From Eremothecium cymbalariae DBVPG#7215 (taxonomy: Eukaryota > Ascomycota > Saccharomycetes > Saccharomycetales > Saccharomycetaceae): a stretch of DNA of 64,000 nucleotides. The position numbers and the translations under genes are program-made. Position 1 is the first letter of the stretch, and every line of letters begins with the position of its first letter. The stretch is taken from positions 930,001 through 994,000 of the forward strand of contig NC_016453.1 of assembly GCF_000235365.1 (NCBI RefSeq), in the 5' to 3' direction. This document shows positions 18,752-28,030 of this stretch, piece by piece. A model generated the notes under the pieces. It was not told the origin of the DNA, searched no databases, and saw only the letters and a program-made list of their open reading frames with translations.

Positions 18752-20713
18752 CTACAATTTAGCCTTTGACTGAGCCTCCCTGGATAGCAATTCGTACATC
18801 TCATTGGCAGCTTGGGTTAGACAGTAGTGGAATTCATTTACATCGTAGCCAGACTTCTTTGGTTTTGTAACGATGTTGATGTTCATCCAGTCATTGTTCA
18901 ACATGTATGCCAAACCAAAACCATTTTCGTTGACTTGAGACCAGCCGTAGCCTTCAAAATATTCAGAAGACAACTGGCTGGTTGACACCAACCAGGTACA
19001 TGAATACTGAAACAAGGGATCTTTAAATAACTCCGGAACTTCGTCGTCAGGTTTTAACATGTTCTTCATACCAAAGAAGTGACGGTCAATACCTTGGCCA
19101 TCAGCGGCCATTGCCAAGTAATTGGAATGGAACCTTGCAGATTCACGTAAGGCAGAAATCTTTTCTGCTGGGGTAGCCTTTGGTGATTGCCAGGTTTTGA
19201 CGAATTCAGCAGAGGCGCTGGACACAGAACGGCCAGTTTCTGTTCTACCCTTGAAATACTTCCTCGTGGAGCCTGCTTCATAAGTTGGGAGTTGTTTCCC
19301 CAAATACTTGTAAACAGCCAGTTGTATAATTTGTTGTATGTAAGCATCAGGAGAAAACCCAAAGCCTTTTATTGTTTTCTTCCCATATCTAATGTAGTTC
19401 CACACACGGAGGTCATGCTCACCAATAACTTCATGGAAAGCAGTGCGAGCGCTAGCGATAATCGACTGGATGAATGGAGTGAGAACAAATGGCAAGTGAA
19501 CAGGAAGGTGTTCCTCCGAAGACAAACCGGATTTAATAGAATCGGCAAACTCGTTAGGGTCTAGGTTCAATAGTTCCTGACAAACATACTGGTTCAAAAA
19601 CAAGTTGGGAGTACCATCCATCTTCGAATGCTCAGCAAGGAATCCGGAAACTCCGTTGCCACAAACAAAGAATTGAACGGCTTTGTCGTTGAATCTATTG
19701 ACACCATCACCATGCCAGTTATTTCTAGCTTTGTCCTCCAATGAGATTGGTCTTTGCTCAGAATCCAATGCAAGCAAAAATGACGAGCGATGAATTGTTT
19801 CCAGGGATGAACGGGATAATGAATTGGTCATCAAGCTTGAGTACGCAGCGTGCCATTCGTCACGGGGCAACGTAGTCAACAGTCCAACACCAGCATTGGT
19901 ATCCTCTCTTACAGAAGCAGACACCTTGTGCACAACATCATACAACTGTTTCCAAATTTGGGCAGGTGCCAGTGGCTTCCCAGTTTTGCTGTCATGAGTA
20001 AATACCTTGTAGTAATTACCCTTATAAGCAACCGTTACAAAATCATTCTCATAAATAGAATAGAAAACATTACTGTCACGGCCCTTACCAGGAATACGGG
20101 ACGTATTGAACATCAGCTGGAAACTATTCATACAGAAAGGAGAACCCTTGATAACCTCAGGCGGTATAGCCTCATCCTTTAGCACCTCAATAAACTTCAC
20201 AACAGTAGTAATTATTGCCGTAGCCTTCACCAAGTAATCCTCATCAATCGCCTTATGAGTAATAGGCAACGGCTTATGGCCAAAGAAATAGGAAACATAC
20301 GGCACAATAGGATCATTGTACTCCAAATACGACTGATTATCCCAAAACTCACTCATCCAATTCCGTTTATCCTTGGAATGTTCCAAAAGTCGTGAGTGCA
20401 GCACGGGCCCCTGCTTCTTCAAAAACTCCGAGCACAAGTACCGCTGTCTCTCAACCTCCTCCTCAGTCTTGCACAATGGGGCTACACTATCCAAATACTT
20501 CTGAATCGTCGAACTTAGCTCAGGAACCGGTAATGATGGCAACGCCGCCTGTTTTGAAAACGTTTCACCCTTAAAACTTACTCTCTTGGACTGATAATAA
20601 GCATTCTGATGCTTAGCAACATAATGCTCACCATTTTTAGTTTCAAACTGGTACGACTTCAATGCAGATACCATCCTTCTAACTACCACCTGTGGATGTT
20701 TACTTTTAATCAT
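18752..20713 (-). CDS. CAT2: Carnitine O-acetyltransferase, mitochondrial and peroxisomal
   Basis: 653 residues against about 670; similar over its whole length to S. cerevisiae Cat2. It exchanges acetyl groups between CoA and carnitine so that acetyl units can cross organelle membranes. The catalytic His lies in FLAEHSKMDGTP, and STRKYFKGRTETGR with the later STSQLSSEYFEGYGW are family substrate-site motifs. The protein ends in AKL, a peroxisomal PTS1. The first 13 residues are basic and free of acid, followed by a second in-frame Met at residue 14 (start base 20674), so the S. cerevisiae arrangement of a long mitochondrial and a short peroxisomal form looks conserved. Confidence 0.96.
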   Translation of the reverse strand: MIKSKHPQVVVRRMVSALKSYQFETKNGEHYVAKHQNAYYQSKRVSFKGETFSKQAALPSLPVPELSSTIQKYLDSVAPLCKTEEEVERQRYLCSEFLKKQGPVLHSRLLEHSKDKRNWMSEFWDNQSYLEYNDPIVPYVSYFFGHKPLPITHKAIDEDYLVKATAIITTVVKFIEVLKDEAIPPEVIKGSPFCMNSFQLMFNTSRIPGKGRDSNVFYSIYENDFVTVAYKGNYYKVFTHDSKTGKPLAPAQIWKQLYDVVHKVSASVREDTNAGVGLLTTLPRDEWHAAYSSLMTNSLSRSSLETIHRSSFLLALDSEQRPISLEDKARNNWHGDGVNRFNDKAVQFFVCGNGVSGFLAEHSKMDGTPNLFLNQYVCQELLNLDPNEFADSIKSGLSSEEHLPVHLPFVLTPFIQSIIASARTAFHEVIGEHDLRVWNYIRYGKKTIKGFGFSPDAYIQQIIQLAVYKYLGKQLPTYEAGSTRKYFKGRTETGRSVSSASAEFVKTWQSPKATPAEKISALRESARFHSNYLAMAADGQGIDRHFFGMKNMLKPDDEVPELFKDPLFQYSCTWLVSTSQLSSEYFEGYGWSQVNENGFGLAYMLNNDWMNINIVTKPKKSGYDVNEFHYCLTQAANEMYELLSREAQSKAKL

Positions 20714-21271
20714 CAGACGAATTCCCGGGTGAGTGTTTTCTTATTATTGTCAATCCCTATATTGTACAAGAACTTATCGCTCCTTTCGATCTAACTCTAC
20801 TTTGCAACATTATATATACCTCTACGCAATAAGCACAATTAATACGCCATTTCACTATAAAAACAGTAAATAGAAAGTAGTAATAATATAGTCACACAAA
20901 TTAACTGTTCTATCCACCCTCACCCTAAGTGGCACCAACGCATTAGACCCTATCTATGGGATGTGTGGTCATCAACACACATGACTCCGATTGCTACTAA
21001 CCCAGTCTTGCTATAACCATGTTCATTAATGGCGATAATCACCTTCCGAACAGTTCATGGATTTTCGGAACCCAGTATGGGGAATTGGGTGAGGAAGGGA
21101 AAGAGCTGCAACGACGGAATTGAGGCACGGGGGGGGACCAAGCCGGAGGGCGCTGGTGGGTTACCCTGATGGGGAATAGCAGGCTCGAGGACAGACAGGT
21201 GATGATGATGAGTATAGACTATTTGTATGTAAACATTAGAAGAAATAGGATTTGCGTTCATGAAGTCGGGA
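20714..21271. promoter_or_regulatory. CAT2 promoter / derlin-thioredoxin 3' flank
   Basis: 558 bases. The CAT2-proximal half is AT-rich promoter-like sequence; no oleate or carbon-source element could be assigned with confidence. From about 21055 the base composition becomes clearly GC-rich, with a run of eight or more G near 21130, continuing into the thioredoxin end of the next gene. Confidence 0.5.
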
Positions 21272-22501
21272 TTATGAATTGGATTGGATTGCTTTTTTGA
21301 TCGCCGTGGGGTTGACACCAACTATCCTGGCAAGCTCTGTGCCCTTTTTGAATACGATGACCGTGGGCATGGAAGTTACCGAGTAGGTGGAGGCAATGGT
21401 GCTGAGGTGATCGACGTCGAGCTTGTAGAAATCGACGTTTGGATGTTGGGAGGCGTATTGTTCCAAAATTGGGGCGAGCATTTTGCAAGGACCACACCAT
21501 GTTGCAAAGAAGTCCACGATGACGAGGCGGTTTGGGGAGATGGAGGAGGAGAATTGGGAGGCGGACCTGATGAGTTCGACGCAGCGAGGGGCTGTTGATG
21601 GTGTCAAGAAGCTTCGGCGAGCGAGGGGGATGGCTTTGCCGTCATGAAGACGGCGACCTTGGCCCTTGAAGTTGGTTGCACTGGTTGTAGACTTGGCGGC
21701 ACCTCTGTGGGGTTGTGCCACCGGGGGGTGAGCTTTAGCACCCGAACCAAAGAGCCGCATTAAGAGGTGTCTGCCTTTAAAATGGTTATCCTTGAACGTT
21801 GGGTAGCCATAGTTGGGCTTGTTGGTCATGAAGCCGAAGAGCGGGCCAAAGGTCCAGGTATCCAAACAGCAGTAGATGTATGCCGAAGTGTACCCAAATA
21901 GCATCATAGACAACTCATGCGGAGAGTGGTCGAGAATATGGATCAGAAGGTTGATGAGGGGAAGGTACTTGCCCTGCACAGAGAAAATTATGTAGTTAAC
22001 GGATGTGTTAGTGTTGGTAACCGACCATGTGTATAATAAAATAGCTTCAAACGCAGGAAATAGAGTTGCAATACGAAATTCAAAGAGCGCTACAGATAGC
22101 GAAGCCAATATCGTTGTAGTAGTCATGCAGAATAGTAAGAAGAACGAATAATTGACCGAATCTCCCACAAAATAGTCCAGTTCTAAATTACAGGAATTGG
22201 TGTATACCTGATAAAACAACATAAGTACCGTCTGCAACGAGTTATAGTGTACAACCATAAATAGGCCAAACATCCTCCAAAACTCATAAGAATGTGATCT
22301 AGAATCCCACCACGAAACAACAATGCTCAGAAGCGTTAATTGGGTGTATCTGCTTATACACCAAAGCAACAGAATAAAGAGTATGCATCTTGTTACTATA
22401 GGTATATCACTGAGGAATTGTACTATCACACTGTTACTCTGAACTGCTATCGCCATCTGTCTTGTCGGATCTGCTAGAACAAAACACTTGTTCTTGAACA
22501 C
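21272..22501 (-). CDS. DFM1: Continuous frame: Dfm1-type derlin joined to Trx3-type thioredoxin
   Basis: 409 residues in one frame with no stop. Residues 1-250 match S. cerevisiae Dfm1, an ER rhomboid pseudoprotease for membrane-protein degradation: several membrane segments, the derlin WR pair (W75 R76), YTWSVTNTN and GKYLPLINLLI, CLDTWTFGP. The membrane GxxxG equivalent reads GYTSA (G203, A207). An SHP box, FKGQGRRL (278-285), is the usual Cdc48-binding tail. The frame then runs on through a basic, Ser/Arg-rich linker (286-325) into a complete thioredoxin (326-409) with VDFFATWCGPCK (active-site Cys336 and Cys339), the cis-Pro in TSMPTV, and a C-terminus GVNPTAIKKAI like mitochondrial Trx3. 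In S. cerevisiae these are two genes (YDR411C, YCR083W). Met16 is an alternative derlin start. Either a fusion, or TRX3 starting inside the derlin frame, for example at Met248. Confidence 0.85.
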   Translation of the reverse strand: MFKNKCFVLADPTRQMAIAVQSNSVIVQFLSDIPIVTRCILFILLLWCISRYTQLTLLSIVVSWWDSRSHSYEFWRMFGLFMVVHYNSLQTVLMLFYQVYTNSCNLELDYFVGDSVNYSFFLLFCMTTTTILASLSVALFEFRIATLFPAFEAILLYTWSVTNTNTSVNYIIFSVQGKYLPLINLLIHILDHSPHELSMMLFGYTSAYIYCCLDTWTFGPLFGFMTNKPNYGYPTFKDNHFKGRHLLMRLFGSGAKAHPPVAQPHRGAAKSTTSATNFKGQGRRLHDGKAIPLARRSFLTPSTAPRCVELIRSASQFSSSISPNRLVIVDFFATWCGPCKMLAPILEQYASQHPNVDFYKLDVDHLSTIASTYSVTSMPTVIVFKKGTELARIVGVNPTAIKKAIQSNS

Positions 22502-22915
22502 TTACCGGGGGTACAAGACTACAATTCGTGTGTCTTAAATTAAATGTTATCAGTTTCCTACGTACGACTATCGAGATTACATTATACGAATTATCATTGT
22601 ATGGTGTGTGGGTGCAGAATCCTTATTAATAACGTTCCAATCTCGAATTCTCCACCAGGGCTGTTTATGATAGTTCAGCATCTGGTGGTGAAGCTGGCGG
22701 TGTCTACTGCAAGGGCTGGTGCTTGCATCTGTGTATACGTATAATCGATCAACTGGTTGTTCTTGTTAAGGTTTATAGCCGCCTTTGTTATCAACATGAA
22801 AATTTTCTCGATGAGTATATAATAGATTTGAATTAGATCTTAATGACAATCTCAAGAAGAGCATTCCTAGTTGCACAGGGTGAGTCGAGCTGGAGGGAGG
22901 ATTAAAGCATTCACT
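22502..22915. promoter_or_regulatory. Divergent promoter derlin-thioredoxin / RRP17
   Basis: 414 bases between divergent starts, the same arrangement as YDR411C-YDR412W. It carries RRPE- and PAC-like sites on the RRP17 side, listed separately. Confidence 0.55.
22797..22815 (+). promoter_or_regulatory. RRPE-like plus PAC sites upstream of RRP17
   Basis: TGAAAATTTT (one A short of the RRPE consensus) is followed within a few bases by CGATGAG, the PAC core. The pair lies about 100 bases before the RRP17 start. PAC and RRPE together mark ribosome-biogenesis promoters in yeasts (Dot6/Tod6 and Stb3 sites). Confidence 0.6.
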
Positions 22916-23637
22916 ATGGTGAGGAATAACAGAGAGATTCTTTCTGGAGGGAAGAGGTACAAGCAGAATGCTGGTAAAAGGCATGGAGCAGAGGAGATTA
23001 CTTTTGATAGGGATTCCCGGTTAGAATATCTTACTGGGTTCCACAAACGTAAGGTAGAGAGGCAGAAGAAGGCTAAGGAATCGATAAAAGAACAGGAACG
23101 TGTTAATAGGATCGAGGAAAGGAAGAAAATCAGGGATGAAAGAAAAAAGAGATGGAGGAACACTTAGAGAAACTGAAACAGTCGATGAGGGAAGTTGGGA
23201 CGTTGGAGAGTGACGGCGAGGCAGAGTCATCAGTATCTTTGGAACATAAAAAAAAGCGTAAGAGAGGTGGTGGTATTGATGAGGGGGCGGAGGAGAAGGA
23301 CGGGGAGGAGGATTCTTGGAATGGATTTTCTGACAGTGACTCTGAAGGGTCTGTGAAGCCTATTTTAAAAAAGCAGAAAGTTTATGAAGATGATACAACG
23401 GTTGAAATCGAGCCATTAGAGCCCAATAATAATTTTGAGTACTTAGCTCGGTTGAACAACGTAAAGCTTGAAAATTCTAAGAAGGTTCTGGATGAGAGTA
23501 TAGATAGGGCTAAGAAATATGCAAAGTTTCTAGGTATGGAGGATAAGCCCGCAAAGAAAAAGAAGTTCAGGTACTTGACCAAGGCTGAAAGAAGGGCAAA
23601 CCAGAGAAAAGCTAATTCTAACAAAAGAAGAAAATGA
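22916..23637 (+). CDS. RRP17: Rrp17, 5' end-processing exonuclease of pre-60S (frameshifted)
   Basis: Two overlapping frames together give the Nol12/Rrp17 family protein. The first (MVRNNREILSGGKRY ... RKKIRDERKK) matches the N-terminus with its coiled-coil basic helix; the second carries the acidic middle and the conserved end (EPNNNFEYLARLNNVKLE, AKKYAKFLGMEDK, FRYLTKAERRANQRKAN). The break is at the A6 run 23143-23148: stepping back one base after AAA AAG reads on into GAG ATG GAG and gives 240 residues, near the usual 235. Without the shift the protein stops a few codons later. Rrp17 trims 5' ends of 5.8S and 25S rRNA and is essential in S. cerevisiae, so the gene is probably functional. 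One missing A in the sequence is the simplest cause. Confidence 0.88.
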
Positions 23638-23747
23638 GGTTTTAACTCTATCGTGAAATATATTTGGCATTGTACAATTTTTATGAGTAAGTAGAAAAAT
23701 AAAAGACAAATTCATAGAGCCTACCAACTTATGCATCAGGGGAGCGG

Positions 23748-24896
23748 TCACTTTTTGGTGCCAACGGATAAATATTCTGTTTCTACTTTAAAAAACGTCC
23801 AAATCCAGCGTCTGAAGACTTCTAGTGTGTGTAGCCATAGCAAATTCGTCTCCCAAGAGACAATAACTCTCTTTATCAGTAACTCCCACATCCACATAAA
23901 CTTTACAACAAAATCGAATACGATTGCACCATAGTAATACCAATCATTAGAGTAAAGTCTCCGTTTTCTAAGGATTTCGTTTCTTTCAACACCCGTGGAA
24001 CTGAAATCTAATAAACCCAATTTCCAATCCATCGTTATATCCCACCAAAAACTGTAGCAACTGTTGAACAACATAAACCAATATATAGTGCCACTAGGGA
24101 AGGTTTCAGGTGATATGCGGCTGAATAAACCACAAACAATAATTGGGAAATATGAGAAATATTTTAATGCATTAAAAAAGCTAGCTCTGCGGGTACTCCA
24201 AGGATTGTCTAATCGAGCATATTCTCTCAGACATTGGATAAATCTTATCAAATAGGGCAGCAGTCCTATAGCCAAATCAAAATTCATAAAGACTTCACTA
24301 CTGGATTCCGTCAAAGTAAGCTTTTTATCAAACGGCAGCAACGTTAAATACCATAGATATAATCCAAAATCCATAAAAGGCTTGCTATACGAGGTCAATG
24401 TATCTGCAAGCAAGACATAATTAGTCCTTAATGGTTTACCCTCAATATCGCCCCAAAACAAAATCCCCTTGAGACATCGACGTAGCATTGCTGAACTTCT
24501 CAATAGAATAAATAAAATCACCAGAAATTGTAGTAACCCAGAAAAATTAATTGCCACTAGTAGCCATGTTGGCAAATCTTGTTGAACGTTGAAGGATTTT
24601 TGCAATATTAGGAAGACCAATAAATGCCATGGGAGAATTATCTTGGTAATTTTTACTACACACTTCCGTGTACCACTCAATATCCTTGAAGAGCTTGGTT
24701 GGGGCCGAATGTCGTAAGGATCATTTGCAATGATCACCCTGGGAATATCCATCTTCCAAGACAAAATGCAAAGCTCCCAGTACCAGAGCCATAGACCTAG
24801 AATAACCAAGAGAACAACATGCTGTGGAATTGGAAACAGGATGAAGACATAATCAGATAGTGATGCGGTCACTTCTCCAGCCTTCAACGCCGACAT
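23748..24896 (-). CDS. ERD1: Erd1, Golgi membrane protein of the EXS family
   Basis: The start at MSALKAGEV gives 382 residues against about 362 in S. cerevisiae; the longer frame from 24998 adds 34 unmatched residues. About eight hydrophobic segments are visible, and the C-terminal half is an EXS domain, including WSTRRASFFNALKYFSYFP and the aromatic stretch NSCYSFWWDITMDWKLG. Erd1 is needed to keep luminal ER proteins and to recycle Golgi glycosyltransferases, and it has been linked to phosphate recycling from the Golgi lumen. It converges on RRP17, as in YDR412W-YDR414C. Confidence 0.92.
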   Translation of the reverse strand: MSALKAGEVTASLSDYVFILFPIPQHVVLLVILGLWLWYWELCILSWKMDIPRVIIANDPYDIRPQPSSSRILSGTRKCVVKITKIILPWHLLVFLILQKSFNVQQDLPTWLLVAINFSGLLQFLVILFILLRSSAMLRRCLKGILFWGDIEGKPLRTNYVLLADTLTSYSKPFMDFGLYLWYLTLLPFDKKLTLTESSSEVFMNFDLAIGLLPYLIRFIQCLREYARLDNPWSTRRASFFNALKYFSYFPIIVCGLFSRISPETFPSGTIYWFMLFNSCYSFWWDITMDWKLGLLDFSSTGVERNEILRKRRLYSNDWYYYGAIVFDFVVKFMWMWELLIKRVIVSWETNLLWLHTLEVFRRWIWTFFKVETEYLSVGTKK

Positions 24897-26342
24897 GCTC
24901 TCTACTGTAGTAAATGGTTTTTGCACTTGCTTCCTTAATTCATCTAACCGTAAGTTTGTAAAAAATACATGTAATGCGCTATGTGTATCTATATACACAT
25001 TTATTTTAGTACTTTACGACCTACAAGCTCGGCAACATCCAAATAAACAACCACATCAAGTCAATCAAGAAAGCCACGTAACACCTACCTCTACCATTAT
25101 ATGCATAACCAAGACTACTAAAGATGCTTGTGAGTTCTTATGCTTTAATCAGTAACGTAATGTCATATTTATAATCTTGCTGAGAAGGAGCATCTTGCGA
25201 TGCGCCAGACACAACTGTTCATGATTAGCATGGAATCTATGATATCCTTCATCCTATCAAAACAAAAACTCAAGAGCTTCACTAAATAAAATTTGCAAGT
25301 TTTCTTATGATATTTGGAATGTGACACGACATGTAAAAACCGCTCAACTCTAAGTCCCAGATTGTCCGCGGATCTAGCTACGAAAGATATAAAAATATCA
25401 GAATTTTCAGTGTTTGGCTATAATAGTCGAATCGTTCATATTAGAAATCCGCCTGGGGCGACAGTTTGTCATCATGTTTAAATATCTTTCTCTCACTTGA
25501 TCGACGTGCGTACAATTTATCTTTGTGGTACCGATAAACTTTAATTGAGAAGCAAACAGAATTTTCGTCGTCACATCCCAGAGAACCACTGTTCCCTGAG
25601 TAGCAAGTCATCAGTTCCTGAAGACACGACCAGCATCAAACGGGCTGGGAGTGCTCCGGCTCAATAACTAGCATGCCGTACATAATACTTGCAAATAGGT
25701 ATCATTCAAGACTTCAAAAGTTTTTCAATGCAGAAATTTTGTGGATTTATATTAATTTTTTGACGGACGATGCGTGGGTGTTCTGGAAGTAAAGAAAAGA
25801 TTCTTCATTGAAGTAGGGCACAAGTGATCAATCTTCGACCTTTGATTGGGTTATCAACTGTTGAATGGTTGTCATTGATTTTACTTCAGGGATAATGACG
25901 GGTGGTCCTAAATTTTTATGTGATGGTATAGACGGCAGAGAAGTTGGCCGATTGGACTTAAGGTAGAGAGATGGCCTTAGCTTAAATCAGGGTAATTGTT
26001 ACATAATTTACATATATAAACAGTGGACGTAACGAGCATCAGACTGAATGGTTGCCAATTGGTCGATAAACTACTATTCCAATAAGTTTCCTACGTGGGA
26101 TGAAATGAATATTGGCGCAAGTGCTGGTGTATCTTGATTCAACAAATATTCTGTCCGGGTAATACTAGAGGTCGATTGGACATTTCGTATAAAGAGATAT
26201 GAAAATTTTTTGAAATAACCTCTACCAAAGTTACTATTATTTATGATACTAGTAAAGTTGGTCTACGAAGCGGGTTCATCAGGGTTTTACTTGAAGTATC
26301 AAAGGGCCAAAAGGCGTCAGTTATCCGCTTGGAATATCCAGA
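24897..26342. promoter_or_regulatory. Long divergent intergenic region ERD1 / RML2
   Basis: 1.4 kb with only short, unconvincing frames (longest about 60-86 codons). It must contain both promoters. A Reb1-type site is near RML2 (listed separately). No tRNA, snoRNA box pair or transposon remnant could be supported. Confidence 0.45.
26155..26162 (-). promoter_or_regulatory. Reb1-type site upstream of RML2
   Basis: CCGGGTAA, the reverse complement of the Reb1 consensus TTACCCGG, about 180 bases before the RML2 start. Confidence 0.55.
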
Positions 26343-27512
26343 ATGATGTTATTAACATCTCTAAGGGCGGGGTTTGCGTCCACTGGGTTGGGTATCAAAA
26401 CTCAGATGAGACTGTTATACAGAAGTAGTACCCTTTTGCAGCAGATACCCACGAATAATAATGACCCAACACTTCCAATGACTGGGATCAACGCTAGTAT
26501 GCTGAGCATTGTACCAAATGATACTGATTTAGTGACCCTTGAGAAGCAAGATGAATTAATTAAAAGACGGCGCAAGTTGTCAAAAGAGGTGACTAAAATG
26601 AAGAAGCTTAAACCAGTTTCTCCCGGGTTGAGATGGTATCGTTCTCCAATTTACTCATATTTACACAAAGGCAGACCTATTCTTGCATTAACGATTGCGA
26701 AGAGAGGTAAGGGTGGTAGAAATAACTCTGGTAAAATTACGGTTAGGCATAGGGGAGGCGGCCATAAAAGGAGGCTTCGTTTGGTTGATTTCAAACGTTG
26801 GGATGCAGGCGCCCATACTGTCAAAAGGATTGAGTATGATCCGGGCCGAAGCGCACATATTGCATTAGTTAAAAGTCACCAAACTGGAAATTTAAGCTAT
26901 ATTTTAGCGTGTGATGGGCTGAGAGCTGGAGATACTGTTGAATCTTATAGAAGAGGTATTCCTTCTACTTTATTGCAAGAAATGGGTGGTAAGATCGATC
27001 CAGCCATTTTATCCGTGCATACTGCTCAGAGGGGTAACTGTCTACCTATATCTATGCTTCCAATTGGTGCAATTGTGCACAATGTTGGTATTACCCCGGT
27101 TGGTCCTGGTAAGTTTTGTCGTGCAGCTGGTACGTATGCTCGTATCTTGTCTAAAATTCCAGAGAAGAAGAAAGCAGTTATTCGTTTACAAAGTGGAGAA
27201 CATCGTTATGTCTCAATAGATGCATGTGCCACATTAGGCGTTGTTTCCAATATTGATCATCAGAATTCCTCTCTTGGTAAAGCCGGTAGATCCAGATGGC
27301 TGGGTATCAGGCCGACTGTTAGAGGTGTTGCTATGAACAAATGCGACCATCCTCATGGTGGTGGTAGAGGTAAGTCTAAATCTAAAAAGTTATCTATGTC
27401 TCCATGGGGCCAATTGGCAAAGGGTTACAAGACTAGAAGAGGCAAAAACCAAAATAGAATGAAAGTAAAGGATAGACCAAGAGGCAAAGCTGGTAGGGCA
27501 TCTAAGCGGTAG
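26343..27512 (+). CDS. RML2: Mitochondrial large-subunit ribosomal protein uL2m
   Basis: 389 residues against about 393. The first 60-70 residues are a basic, acid-poor mitochondrial presequence ([17 protein letters not shown], then RRSS-type segments). The mature part is the universal L2 fold: [20 protein letters not shown] and, near the C-terminus, [15 protein letters not shown], which contains the conserved His near the peptidyl-transferase centre, ending in a very basic tail. The first two codons are both Met; either may start. The protein is needed for assembly of the mitochondrial large subunit. The next gene is VMA8, convergent, as in YEL050-051. Confidence 0.96.
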   Translation: MMLLTSLRAGFASTGLGIKTQMRLLYRSSTLLQQIPTNNNDPTLPMTGINASMLSIVPNDTDLVTLEKQDELIKRRRKLSKEVTKMKKLKPVSPGLRWYRSPIYSYLHKGRPILALTIAKRGKGGRNNSGKITVRHRGGGHKRRLRLVDFKRWDAGAHTVKRIEYDPGRSAHIALVKSHQTGNLSYILACDGLRAGDTVESYRRGIPSTLLQEMGGKIDPAILSVHTAQRGNCLPISMLPIGAIVHNVGITPVGPGKFCRAAGTYARILSKIPEKKKAVIRLQSGEHRYVSIDACATLGVVSNIDHQNSSLGKAGRSRWLGIRPTVRGVAMNKCDHPHGGGRGKSKSKKLSMSPWGQLAKGYKTRRGKNQNRMKVKDRPRGKAGRASKR

Positions 27513-28030
27513 TGGTATCAACTCTAATATTATGAAAAAAGGGTATTGTAATAGTCTGTAGGCAATTTCGGATATTACCTTTGCACAACATGTATATAGT
27601 TTTCAAATGTACTTTTGATTTTTGATGTACTTCTTTAGAAACTAGAAACTTGAGAGCTTACTACTTTGATGGGGTCGATTCACCCAATTAAAGGATAGTT
27701 TCAAGAACTAGCTTGAAATGTTCTGCCCACATGGGTGACATTAGATATGTCCAGTGTACCCATAGTGTTGTGATTATAGCTTTTTTAGTGCTGCTGAAAC
27801 TATTAAGGAGTACCATTGATTTTTTTAAGATACGATATTGTCCAACTACAGAGCTACAAATGTCATTTCTTTAGGTAAAGTACACGGTGACTAGAGTATT
27901 TTAATAGTTTATATCTTGGTTAAATGTTCTTCTAATATGTAAAAAAACTCAGAAGTATTGGGTAAAGTCACAATCAATCAAATATTTTTGAACATATACA
28001 ATCAGACATATAATAATTCAGCAAAACCAC
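27513..28030. other. Convergent spacer RML2 / VMA8
   Basis: 518 AT-rich bases between two 3' ends. No gene or specific element seen. Confidence 0.5.

Noticed and set aside
21258..21500. Second open minus-strand frame overlapping the thioredoxin half
   Set aside because: Produced by local GC richness; the thioredoxin frame has the conserved WCGPCK and cis-Pro motifs, and this one has none.
21640..21646. C5 run (minus strand) as an indel that falsely joins derlin and thioredoxin
   Set aside because: One C fewer gives derlin a neat early stop but leaves the thioredoxin without a start. One C more gives the thioredoxin an ATG but leaves derlin open through the whole overlap. Neither makes two tidy genes, so an indel here is not favoured, though it is not excluded.
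24897..26342. snoRNA or other RNA gene in the ERD1-RML2 interval
   Set aside because: No C/D box pair with proper spacing, no H/ACA layout, and no known yeast RNA gene expected here.
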